Of a DNA stretch of 5,018 bases, positions 1 through 5,018 are shown piece after piece (the stretch's first letter is position 1; each line of letters opens with the position of its first letter). This DNA is from Chitinophaga pinensis (lineage in GTDB: Bacteria > Bacteroidota > Bacteroidia > UKL13-3). The stretch is from contig CAMCQX010000156.1 of the NCBI GenBank assembly GCA_945876985.1, forward strand, positions 1 to 5,018, given 5' to 3'. Position numbers and translations under genes: made by a program. The notes beneath the pieces were generated by a model. The model worked only from the letters and a program-made list of their open reading frames with translations. It made no database searches and was not told the origin of the DNA.

Positions 1-2
1 AT

Positions 3-296
3 TTAAACTATTGCAAAAATATCGCTTTCACGCATGATTAAATATTCTTTTCCTTCTACAGTAATTTCAGTTCCAGCGTATTTACCATAAAGAATAGTGT
101 CGCCATTTTTAACTGTTAACGGAATTAAATTACCTGAAGTTTCAGCATTTTTTCCAGGACCTGCAGCTACTACAGTTCCGCGTTGTGGTTTTTCTTTAGC
201 AGTATCAGGAATAATAATTCCACCAACTGTTTTTTCTTCTGCTGGAGCGGGTTCTACTAGAACTCTGTCTGCCAATGGTTTTAAGTTAATTGCCAT
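3..296 (-). CDS. groES: Co-chaperonin GroES (Cpn10/Hsp10)
   Basis: This gene encodes the lid of the GroEL chaperonin, a heptameric ring that caps the GroEL cavity and helps fold cytoplasmic proteins with ATP. The 97-residue length is normal for the family. The N-terminus [12 protein letters not shown] (residues 5-16) is the classic Cpn10 signature start. The mobile loop that contacts GroEL is visible around residues 17-33, with the hydrophobic GGIIIP at 25-30. The C-terminal half holds [14 protein letters not shown] (65-78) and ends in the typical ESDIFAIV. The ATG at 296 is the only sensible start and has no Shine-Dalgarno sequence ahead of it, as is usual in Bacteroidota. The stop lies two bases from the window edge, so groEL, normally next in the operon, would be off the left side. 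No CIRCE operator (TTAGCACTC inverted repeat) is visible upstream, so HrcA control is not supported. Confidence 0.98.
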   Translation of the reverse strand: MAINLKPLADRVLVEPAPAEEKTVGGIIIPDTAKEKPQRGTVVAAGPGKNAETSGNLIPLTVKNGDTILYGKYAGTEITVEGKEYLIMRESDIFAIV

Positions 297-565
297 GTAT
301 GTTTGTTTTAATTATTAATTTTTAAATGATACTCTGCATTTAACTAACATTATGCCAAGCGCCAATATGCTGACACATTTACATTTATTATAAAAATAAG
401 TATGAATACAATATTTATTTATAAGTATAAACAACTGATAACAAATGATTTGAACCAATAATTGATTTGTCAAAATGTAAGCCATGCAACTGCATTCACT
501 GTTTTTTTGACTGTAAATATAATAAATCACTATTTTCGATTTTTATTTTAACCCACACACACATT
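297..565. other. Divergent intergenic region between groES and the ECF sigma gene
   Basis: This AT-rich stretch must hold the promoters for groES (leftward) and probably for the sigma operon (rightward). I see no exact TAnnTTTG -7 box in either direction. The only base-compositional oddity is a G-rich patch on the minus strand at 350-360, reading TTGGCGCTTGGC, about 55 bases ahead of the groES ATG. A minus-strand TATTTTTA at 391-398 matches the -7 box at 7 of 8 positions but has no convincing -33 partner. There is no convincing gene here. A TTG-initiated extension of the sigma frame back to 467 would add an unusual cysteine-rich peptide, which I regard as noncoding. Confidence 0.6.
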
Positions 566-1129
566 TTGCATTTATCGTTTGAAGATATGATTCAAGGTTG
601 CAAGGAAGGCGACAGAAAAGCACAAAAAGCTTTCTACGATTACTTTGCATCAAAAATGCTAGGTGTTTGTATGCGTTATGCCAAAGACCGCGCAGAGGCA
701 GAAGACATGCTGCAAGAAAGTTTTATTAAATTATATCAAAGCATGCATACTTACCGTGGCGAAGGAAACTTTGAAGGTTGGGTAAGGCGAGTAGTTGTAT
801 TTAATGCCATTAATTTATACAAACACAGACTTCGTCATTTTAAAGAAGACTTAGATGTGCAAGATTATGATGCTAAATACGATGATGATATTATTTCGAA
901 AATATCGGTGAAAGAAATTTTAGCTTTTGTGCAACAAATGCCTGATGGATATCGGTTAATTTTTAACTTGTATGCAGTAGAAGGATTTACACATAAAGAA
1001 ATTGGAGAACAGCTTGGAATAGCCATTGGAACCAGTAAATCGCAATATTCACGTGCGAGAGATTGGATGAAAAAAGCTTTAAGCAAGCACTATCATATTT
1101 TAAATGAACCATTTGAACAACCAAAATAA
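566..1129 (+). CDS. ECF-family RNA polymerase sigma factor (sigma-70 family, group 4)
   Basis: This is an alternative sigma factor that directs RNA polymerase to a small regulon. With the TTG start at 566 it is 187 residues long, normal for an ECF sigma factor. Region 2 spans about residues 5-90, with the typical core YAKDRAEAEDMLQESFIKLY (38-57) and the promoter-melting segment around 62-90 (EGNFEGWVRRVVVFNAINLY). Region 4 spans about 113-172, with the helix-turn-helix FTHKEIGEQLGIAIGTSKSQ (141-160). The acidic stretch at 94-108 is the linker between the two. There is no C-terminal extension. The start is uncertain: an ATG at 587 would give 180 residues but would cut off SFEDM, which matches the usual family N-terminus (acidic pair, then LIxGC). 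I therefore prefer TTG 566. The stop overlaps the next gene by 26 bases, so the two are probably co-transcribed and translationally coupled. The target promoters cannot be read from here. Confidence 0.93.
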   Translation: MHLSFEDMIQGCKEGDRKAQKAFYDYFASKMLGVCMRYAKDRAEAEDMLQESFIKLYQSMHTYRGEGNFEGWVRRVVVFNAINLYKHRLRHFKEDLDVQDYDAKYDDDIISKISVKEILAFVQQMPDGYRLIFNLYAVEGFTHKEIGEQLGIAIGTSKSQYSRARDWMKKALSKHYHILNEPFEQPK

Positions 1130-2741
1130 ATTTGAACAAAAGCTCAAGGAGCAATTTGACAATTTTGAGGCTAAACCAAATGAAGCCTTATGGGAAAATA
1201 TTGCCCAAAATATACCAAGCGATAATTTTGAAAAAACGCTTGCTACAAAATTAAATACCCTCAAATTTGAACCCAATGAAAATATTTGGTTAGCCATGGA
1301 AAAACGCTTGCCATTCATGGTTCAATTAAATAAAAAATTGATTTATTTATGGACTTTCGTGGTGCTTTCATTTGGTGTTTTTGCAGGAATATTTATCAAT
1401 AAAATGATGAACAACTCAAATACTAGTGGTGTTTTAAGTCATCCAAAAGCATTTGTTTGGTTGGAAAGTAATAAGCTCCCGATGAATCGGGAGGCAATTG
1501 GCAATAAGCAATTAGCTCCCGATAAATCGGGAAGCAATAAGCAATTCGCAATTAGTCATCCTGAGCTTGTCGAAGGAGACAATAATGAAAATGCTGTTGT
1601 TGAAAATGAAAATCATGCGTTAAATTCAAGGAAAACACCTAATAATCTTTTGGTGCAAAATGCAATTGCTGAAAAAGTAAAAAGAAATAATTTGCAAAAA
1701 ACAAACACTATTTATAATGATAAAAGCCAAGAAATAAAACCTGATGAGCCTACTTTACCTTTTGGCTATACAAAAGGAGTTTCAAATAATACTATTTCAA
1801 AATCAATTGATTCAGCTAGTTTGCCTTTGGCAACTAAAAATCCAGAGCCAATTGCCAATAACAATGTTCCTCCTTTGGCTGAAAATCCATTGACTGTAGC
1901 AGGAAAGTCAGTACCTGAACCCAATAAAGATTCAGTTGCCGAAAACACCAATTTAACTAAAACTGAAAAAATTGTTACAACTCCAAAAAATACAAATATT
2001 TTAGCACAACAAGTAAGTGATGAAAATTATACTGGACCATCACTTAAAAAAGAAAAATTAACCATCATAGCTTATGCCGGTTTGGGTTATAGTGATATGC
2101 GTTATGCAGCAGGAAATGACAAAGGAAATAGCACAACAAACCAACTATTAAGAGAACAAACTGAAAGCAGTGAGTCGGAAATTACTGGTGGTTTTTTAAT
2201 TGGCTACGATTTAACAAAACGTTTTACTATCAGTTCGGGATTGATACTTGCAAACTTTAAACAAACTATGAATTTTAGTAAAGAAACTGCTAAAAATCCA
2301 ACGGGTAATTTTGAAGAAAATTTGATTTATTTTAACGATACCATAACAACTGGAAATACTAACTCTACTACTTTAAAATATTCATTTACTGAAATACCTT
2401 TATTTATAACCTATAAAGCCACAGAAACACAAAATTTTGAATTGGCTTTCCAAACAGGATTAGGAATTGGGTTTGTAACAGGAATAAATACTTATATCAT
2501 CAATACCAATAATATTGGCGTTTATGAAGTTACCAATAAAGATGATTTTCCTGCTTTTAAAAATACGCTATTTTTTAGTTTCCAACCTCAATTTACTTAT
2601 AACTTAAATAGTCCTGGCGTTTCAATTGGCTTGATGCCAATAATAAAAACAAGTATTACCAATATAGTAAATGATGAAAATTGGCTGAAGCAGTATCCAT
2701 ATAACATGAGTGTGAATGTGTTTTTGAGAAAAAGATTTTAA
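1104..2741 (+). CDS. Anti-sigma-like membrane protein with C-terminal outer-membrane beta-barrel domain
   Basis: The protein has 545 residues. Residues 1-75 are charged and hold a motif twice, 32 residues apart: FEQKL...KPNEALW (10-30) and FEKTL...EPNENIW (42-62). Residues 79-98 form one hydrophobic segment (LIYLWTFVVLSFGVFAGIFI) preceded by lysines, so the N-terminus should be cytoplasmic. Residues 100-317 are a low-complexity linker rich in Asn, Lys, Pro and Ser. Residues 318-545 alternate polar and hydrophobic residues, as in a small PorT-like beta-barrel, with strands such as LTIIAYAGLGYSD and FTISSGLILANF, and the chain ends in VFLRKRF with the terminal Phe typical of outer-membrane proteins. 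The gene begins inside the end of the sigma gene. By position and N-terminal style I infer that it binds that sigma factor, but no zinc-binding ZAS motif is present, so it is not a classical anti-sigma factor. Linker residues 123-159 are encoded by inserted palindromic repeats. The overlapping ATG at 1104 is chosen because the first motif copy starts only nine residues later. Confidence 0.85.
   Translation: MNHLNNQNKFEQKLKEQFDNFEAKPNEALWENIAQNIPSDNFEKTLATKLNTLKFEPNENIWLAMEKRLPFMVQLNKKLIYLWTFVVLSFGVFAGIFINKMMNNSNTSGVLSHPKAFVWLESNKLPMNREAIGNKQLAPDKSGSNKQFAISHPELVEGDNNENAVVENENHALNSRKTPNNLLVQNAIAEKVKRNNLQKTNTIYNDKSQEIKPDEPTLPFGYTKGVSNNTISKSIDSASLPLATKNPEPIANNNVPPLAENPLTVAGKSVPEPNKDSVAENTNLTKTEKIVTTPKNTNILAQQVSDENYTGPSLKKEKLTIIAYAGLGYSDMRYAAGNDKGNSTTNQLLREQTESSESEITGGFLIGYDLTKRFTISSGLILANFKQTMNFSKETAKNPTGNFEENLIYFNDTITTGNTNSTTLKYSFTEIPLFITYKATETQNFELAFQTGLGIGFVTGINTYIINTNNIGVYEVTNKDDFPAFKNTLFFSFQPQFTYNLNSPGVSIGLMPIIKTSITNIVNDENWLKQYPYNMSVNVFLRKRF
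1476..1493. repeat. Palindrome copy 1 (CTCCCGAT-GA-ATCGGGAG) inside a coding region
   Basis: This is a perfect 8-base inverted repeat with a two-base centre. It is GC-rich in an AT-rich gene. A near-identical copy lies 40 bases further on. It is translated in frame as part of the linker of the anti-sigma-like protein (around LPMNREA). Confidence 0.85.
1501..1546. repeat. Direct repeat GCAATAAGCAATT, two copies flanking the second palindrome
   Basis: GCAATAAGCAATT occurs at 1501-1513 and again at 1534-1546, 33 bases apart. The second palindrome sits between them. Shorter relatives are GGCAATTGGCAAT just before and GCAATTAG at 1548-1555. This makes the whole of 1471-1555 a mosaic of GCAATT-like units and CTCCCGAT palindromes. 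Confidence 0.8.
1515..1535. repeat. Palindrome copy 2 (TCCCGAT-AA-ATCGGGA) inside a coding region
   Basis: This is the second copy of the CTCCCGAT palindrome. TCCCGAT at 1517-1523 pairs with ATCGGGA at 1526-1532. The outer GC at 1515-1516 can pair with GC at 1534-1535 if A1533 is bulged out. It differs from copy 1 in the centre (AA instead of GA) and at the right arm. It is read in frame as LAPDKSGS. Confidence 0.85.
1555..1580. repeat. Dispersed imperfect palindrome encoding HPELVEG
   Basis: The sequence GTCATCCTGAGCTTGTCGAA and the six bases after it match, from memory, a short palindromic repeat found in many copies in Bacteroidota and some other genomes. The ends can pair: G1555-C1580 through C1557-G1578, then T1559-A1577 through T1562-A1574 with A1558 bulged. 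Compared with the usual form ending GGATGAC, one T is missing. Read in the gene's frame it gives SHPELVEGD, a peptide that recurs in unrelated translated proteins because of this element. Confidence 0.8.
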
Positions 2742-2750
2742 GGAAGTTTT

Positions 2751-2879
2751 GCCACAGATTAAGCAGATTGTTTAGTTTTGGTCGCAGAGTTTGTTAAAGA
2801 GTAGCCACAGATTTCACAGAAGACACAGATTATTTTTCTGTGTAATCTGTGAAATCTGTGGCTATTTTTTTTCTGTGGC
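2751..2879. repeat. Nested CACAGATT-type inverted repeats in the intergenic region
   Basis: An outer pair, GCCACAGA at 2751-2758 and TCTGTGGC at 2872-2879, encloses an inner palindrome with 28-base arms at 2802-2829 and 2837-2864. The inner arms match at 26 of 28 positions around a 7-base loop. CACAGATT-like units recur within the arms at roughly 10-base intervals (CCACAGATTT, CACAGAAGA, CACAGATTA), and GCCACAGATTAAGCAGATT at 2751-2769 is a further relative. This family of repeat is recalled from many Bacteroidota and other bacterial genomes. The remaining bases at 2770-2801 contain a possible further fragment (GTCGCAGAG) and no gene. Confidence 0.85.
2802..2872 (+). terminator. Probable intrinsic terminator of the sigma/anti-sigma-like operon
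   Basis: The long hairpin (arms 2802-2829 and 2837-2864) is followed directly by eight T residues at 2865-2872. It lies 60 bases after the stop of the anti-sigma-like gene. This has the form of a Rho-independent terminator, although the stem is much longer than usual and belongs to a repeat family, so termination may be a secondary use of the repeat. Confidence 0.6.
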
Positions 2880-2908
2880 TTTTTTTCTTCAAAACCAATA
2901 ATCTTTCC

Positions 2909-2916
2909 TATTTTTG
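2909..2916 (+). promoter_or_regulatory. Bacteroidota -7 promoter box (TATTTTTG) for mtaB
   Basis: TATTTTTG matches the Bacteroidetes -7 consensus TAnnTTTG at every fixed position. It ends six bases before the mtaB ATG at 2923. No clear TTTG -33 box is found about 19 bases upstream, only a T-rich stretch. Transcription would be expected to begin at or within a few bases of the ATG, giving a leaderless or nearly leaderless message. Confidence 0.55.
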
Positions 2917-2922
2917 TGGGCT

Positions 2923-4230
2923 ATGCAAAAAACAGTTGCGTTTTATACCTTAGGTTGTAAATTAAATTTTTCGGAAACAAGTTCTATTGGTCGCCAATTA
3001 ACTAAAGCTGGAATGAAAAAAGTTCCTTTTGAAGCTGGTGCCGATGTGTATGTGGTAAACACGTGTTCCGTTACCGATAATGCCGACAAAAAATGTAAGA
3101 AAATAGTGAAAGAAGCTTTACGCCATAATCCAAATGCTTTTGTGGCTATTGTTGGTTGCTATGCGCAATTAAAACCAAACGAAATTGCAAAAATCCCTGG
3201 CGTTGATATGGTGCTTGGTGCTGCTGAAAAGTTCAATATTGAAAACTACTTAAACGACATTAGCAAGCGTGAAGTGGCGGTGGTTAAAGAAGGAAAAATA
3301 AAAGAAGTTTTAGATTATCATGCCAGCTATTCCATTGGCGACAGAACACGTTCGTTTTTAAAAGTGCAAGATGGTTGCGATTATTTCTGCTCATTTTGTA
3401 CCATTCCTTTGGCAAGAGGAAAAAGTAGAAGTGACACCATAGAAAACGTTGTAAAACAAGCTACAGAAATTGTTAGTCAAGGTATAAAAGAGATTGTTTT
3501 AACGGGCGTAAATACGGGTGATTTTGGCGTAGAAACTGATGAAAACTTTTATCAATTGCTGCAAGCACTAGAAAAAGTGGAAGGTTTGGAACGCATCAGA
3601 ATTTCTTCGATAGAACCTAATTTACTCACCAATGAAATTATTGAGCTGGTAGCTAAATCAAAAAATATTGTTCCGCATTTTCATATTCCATTGCAAAGCG
3701 GAAGTGATAAAATTTTGCAATCCATGCGCAGAAGATATTTAACAGATTTGTATACTTCGAGGGTTGAAAAAATAAAAGAATTAATGCCACATTGCTGCAT
3801 TGGAGTAGATGTTATAGTTGGTTATCCGGGTGAGGAACATGCAGATTTTATTGATACTTATAATTACTTAAACGAGCTAAATATTTCGTATTTGCATGTG
3901 TTTACTTATAGCGAAAGGATGAACACCACTGCTTATAAAATGCCTGGCAAAGTAAATATGAGCGAACGAGCAGATAGAAGCAAAATGCTGCATATATTAA
4001 GCGATAAAAAACGTTTTGCATATTATAACGAACATGTTGGAAACACTTATCCTGTGCTTTGGGAAGCTGAAAATGATCAAGATGTGATGTATGGTTTTAC
4101 AAGCAATTATATAAAAGTAAAAACTAAATATGACCCAATGTTGGTGAATGAAGTAACAGAAGTTGAAATCACAGCCATTGATACTGATGACATGGTGGCA
4201 AAATGCAAGTTACTGCAAATGGTTTTTTAG
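2923..4230 (+). CDS. mtaB: tRNA t6A37 methylthiotransferase MtaB (radical SAM)
   Basis: This enzyme adds a methylthio group to C2 of N6-threonylcarbamoyladenosine at position 37 of ANN-decoding tRNAs (ms2t6A), which supports codon reading. It is cytoplasmic and uses two [4Fe-4S] clusters and S-adenosylmethionine. The 435-residue protein shows the full three-domain layout. The N-terminal UPF0004 domain has its cluster cysteines at C12 (TLGCKLN), C48 (NTCSVTD) and C79 (VGCYAQ). The radical SAM core has the CxxxCxxC motif at C152, C156 and C159 (DGCDYFCSFCTIP) and later IRISSIEP and PHFHIPLQSGS. The C-terminal TRAM-like RNA-binding domain lies at about 373-435. The TLGCKLN and LTGVNTGDFG motifs favour MtaB over MiaB or RimO. 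The ATG at 2923 is preferred to a TTG at 2914, because it starts the conserved sequence directly and the TTG lies within the likely promoter box. The gene appears to be transcribed alone. Confidence 0.94.
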   Translation: MQKTVAFYTLGCKLNFSETSSIGRQLTKAGMKKVPFEAGADVYVVNTCSVTDNADKKCKKIVKEALRHNPNAFVAIVGCYAQLKPNEIAKIPGVDMVLGAAEKFNIENYLNDISKREVAVVKEGKIKEVLDYHASYSIGDRTRSFLKVQDGCDYFCSFCTIPLARGKSRSDTIENVVKQATEIVSQGIKEIVLTGVNTGDFGVETDENFYQLLQALEKVEGLERIRISSIEPNLLTNEIIELVAKSKNIVPHFHIPLQSGSDKILQSMRRRYLTDLYTSRVEKIKELMPHCCIGVDVIVGYPGEEHADFIDTYNYLNELNISYLHVFTYSERMNTTAYKMPGKVNMSERADRSKMLHILSDKKRFAYYNEHVGNTYPVLWEAENDQDVMYGFTSNYIKVKTKYDPMLVNEVTEVEITAIDTDDMVAKCKLLQMVF

Positions 4231-4251
4231 TTTTTACTTAAATATTATTAC

Positions 4252-4290
4252 AAAAAAACGCAAGCACTTTTCAGTACTTGCGTTTTTTTT
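4252..4290. terminator. Bidirectional intrinsic terminator between convergent mtaB and peroxiredoxin genes
   Basis: CGCAAGCACT at 4259-4268 pairs with AGTACTTGCG at 4273-4282 with one mismatch, around a TTTC loop. Seven A residues precede the stem and eight T residues follow it, so on either strand the hairpin is followed by a run of T. It sits 22 bases after the mtaB stop and 18 bases after the peroxiredoxin stop, as expected for a shared terminator. Confidence 0.9.
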
Positions 4291-4307
4291 ATATTATATT
4301 TATTGAA

Positions 4308-4781
4308 TTAGTTTAATTCAGCCAAAGTAGCGTTAATAGCATCAAAGTTTGGTAAATCACCAGGTGATTCTAAAACTTCTGCATATTGAATTACACCTTC
4401 TTTATCAATTACAAAAGCCGAACGTTTTGAAACACCTTTCATACCAAAAGCAGGAAAAGTTTCGAACAATGAACCATAAGCAGCTGAAACATCTTTGTTA
4501 AAATCAGAAAGTAAATCAAATGAAAGATTTTGTTCTTCTTTGAATTTACCTAAAGTAAAAATAGCATCAATTGAAATAGCAACAATATCTGCATTGTCGT
4601 TTTTGTACATTGAAATTGCATCTCTAACTGTGCATAATTGTTTGGTGCAAACACCAGTAAATGCTAATGGGAAGAAATGTACAATTAAGTTTTTGCCTTT
4701 AAAATCAGCTAAATTTACTGGGTTTTTTACGGTATTAAACAATGTAAAGTCTGGTGCTTTATCGCCTTTTTGTAATGTCAT
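4308..4781 (-). CDS. Peroxiredoxin (AhpC/TSA family, redoxin domain)
   Basis: This is a thiol-dependent peroxidase that reduces hydrogen peroxide and organic peroxides in the cytoplasm. The protein has 157 residues, normal for a small peroxiredoxin, and no signal peptide. The active-site motif PxxxTxxC is present as PLAFTGVC, with P38, T42 and the peroxidatic cysteine C45. The conserved active-site arginine is R120 (SKRSAFVID). A second cysteine, C50, follows after four residues, the spacing seen in PrxQ/BCP proteins, where it is the resolving cysteine. The rest of the sequence (for example LSDFNKDVSAAYG) also resembles AhpE-like proteins, so I leave the subfamily open. The ATG at 4781 fits the family N-terminus (LQKGDKAPDFTL). 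The preceding gene on this strand ends only 64 bases upstream with no terminator between them, so joint transcription is possible. Confidence 0.94.
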   Translation of the reverse strand: MTLQKGDKAPDFTLFNTVKNPVNLADFKGKNLIVHFFPLAFTGVCTKQLCTVRDAISMYKNDNADIVAISIDAIFTLGKFKEEQNLSFDLLSDFNKDVSAAYGSLFETFPAFGMKGVSKRSAFVIDKEGVIQYAEVLESPGDLPNFDAINATLAELN

Positions 4782-4845
4782 AATTTTTAGTTTTTATTTG
4801 TATAATTAATAACTGCAATGGTATAAAATTGTTTTCAAACTTTAG

Positions 4846-5018
4846 CTATTCAAAATTAAATCGTTTAATAAAACGTAATTTATGGCTATATTTTTTTGAA
4901 TCAGCATCCATAATTCCATAATTATCAATTTGGTCAATTCTCACTTTTCCACTGGCGTGAATAATAGTTTCATTATTTAATAATATACCAACGTGGGTAA
5001 TTTTACCATCTTCATTGT
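4846..5018 (-). CDS. NlpC/P60 (C40) family cell-wall peptidase, C-terminal part
   Basis: This gene enters from the right edge, and only its last 56 residues and TAG stop are in the window. They read NEDGKITHVGILLNNETIIH, then ASGKVRID, and end KLRFIKRFNFE. ITHVGI carries the catalytic histidine of NlpC/P60 peptidases, and the histidine of IHASG twelve residues later matches the third active-site position. HVGIxL...IHASGxVRI is the usual end of Bacteroidota family members. Such enzymes cut the bond between D-glutamate and the diamino acid in peptidoglycan stem peptides and act in the periplasm or at the surface. The catalytic cysteine (DCSG-type motif), any signal peptide and any SH3 domains would lie outside. 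The reading frame is open through the whole stretch. It lies 64 bases upstream of the peroxiredoxin gene on the same strand. Confidence 0.87.
   Translation of the reverse strand, partial: NEDGKITHVGILLNNETIIHASGKVRIDQIDNYGIMDADSKKYSHKLRFIKRFNFE

Noticed and set aside
467..565. N-terminal extension of the sigma factor from a TTG at 467, rich in cysteine (KCKPCNCIHCFFDC)
   Set aside because: The cysteine-rich stretch tempts one to see a metal-binding domain, but it lies in AT-rich intergenic sequence, has no parallel in ECF sigma factors and precedes the normal family N-terminus. It is most likely chance translation.
1471..1580. CRISPR-like array or small mobile element in the sigma operon
   Set aside because: The repeats are short, unevenly spaced, of several types and without unique spacers of constant length. 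No transposase or target duplication is seen. They fit dispersed palindromic repeats.
1766..1951. Open frame on the minus strand inside the anti-sigma-like gene
   Set aside because: It is wholly contained in a strongly supported gene, resembles no family and is a shadow of the linker's codon composition.
2802..2864. tRNA, riboswitch or attachment site in the 2742-2922 gap
   Set aside because: The pairing is one long simple hairpin made of repeated CACAGATT-type units. There is no cloverleaf and no integrase, and no riboswitch class is recognisable.
4495..4809. Open frame of 104 residues on the plus strand opposite the peroxiredoxin gene
   Set aside because: It is antisense to a clearly conserved enzyme and has no recognisable features.
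4801..4845. Possible promoter for the peroxiredoxin gene on the minus strand (TTTG then TACCATTG)
   Set aside because: The TACCATTG box has one mismatch to TAnnTTTG and the spacing to TTTG is about 12 bases, shorter than the 19 or so expected, so I do not annotate it.

Overview
The window looks like a piece of an AT-rich Bacteroidota chromosome. The lower rank cannot be fixed from the sequence. Reasons for the phylum: no Shine-Dalgarno sequence is visible ahead of any gene; one start codon is preceded by a perfect TAnnTTTG -7 element (the promoter box known from Bacteroidetes); an ECF sigma factor is followed by an overlapping anti-sigma-like/beta-barrel gene, an arrangement common in this phylum; and two types of dispersed palindromic repeat often seen in Bacteroidota genomes are present.

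Layout from left to right. (1) groES, complete on the minus strand, with its end at the window edge; groEL would be expected just outside. (2) A divergent, AT-rich intergenic region of about 270 bases. (3) On the plus strand, an ECF sigma factor overlapping by 26 bases a 545-residue protein with a duplicated cytoplasmic motif, one membrane segment, a low-complexity linker and a C-terminal outer-membrane beta-barrel-like domain. The linker carries an in-frame cluster of palindromic repeats. (4) An intergenic palindrome (28-base arms, then a T run) nested inside a second, shorter inverted repeat; it probably ends the sigma operon. (5) mtaB, a tRNA methylthiotransferase, with a probable promoter so close to its ATG that the message may be leaderless. 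(6) A hairpin with A and T runs on either side, a likely bidirectional terminator between convergent genes. (7) On the minus strand, a peroxiredoxin with an atypically close second cysteine (CP-X4-C), and upstream of it the C-terminal 56 residues of an NlpC/P60 peptidase that runs off the right edge.

Most genes here are housekeeping or stress functions: chaperonin, tRNA modification, peroxide removal and cell-wall hydrolysis. The accessory and more unusual part is the sigma/anti-sigma-like pair. I infer that the second protein holds or modulates the sigma factor through its cytoplasmic N-terminus and reaches towards the outer membrane with its C-terminal barrel. No CRISPR array, tRNA, rRNA, transposase or phage gene is visible.
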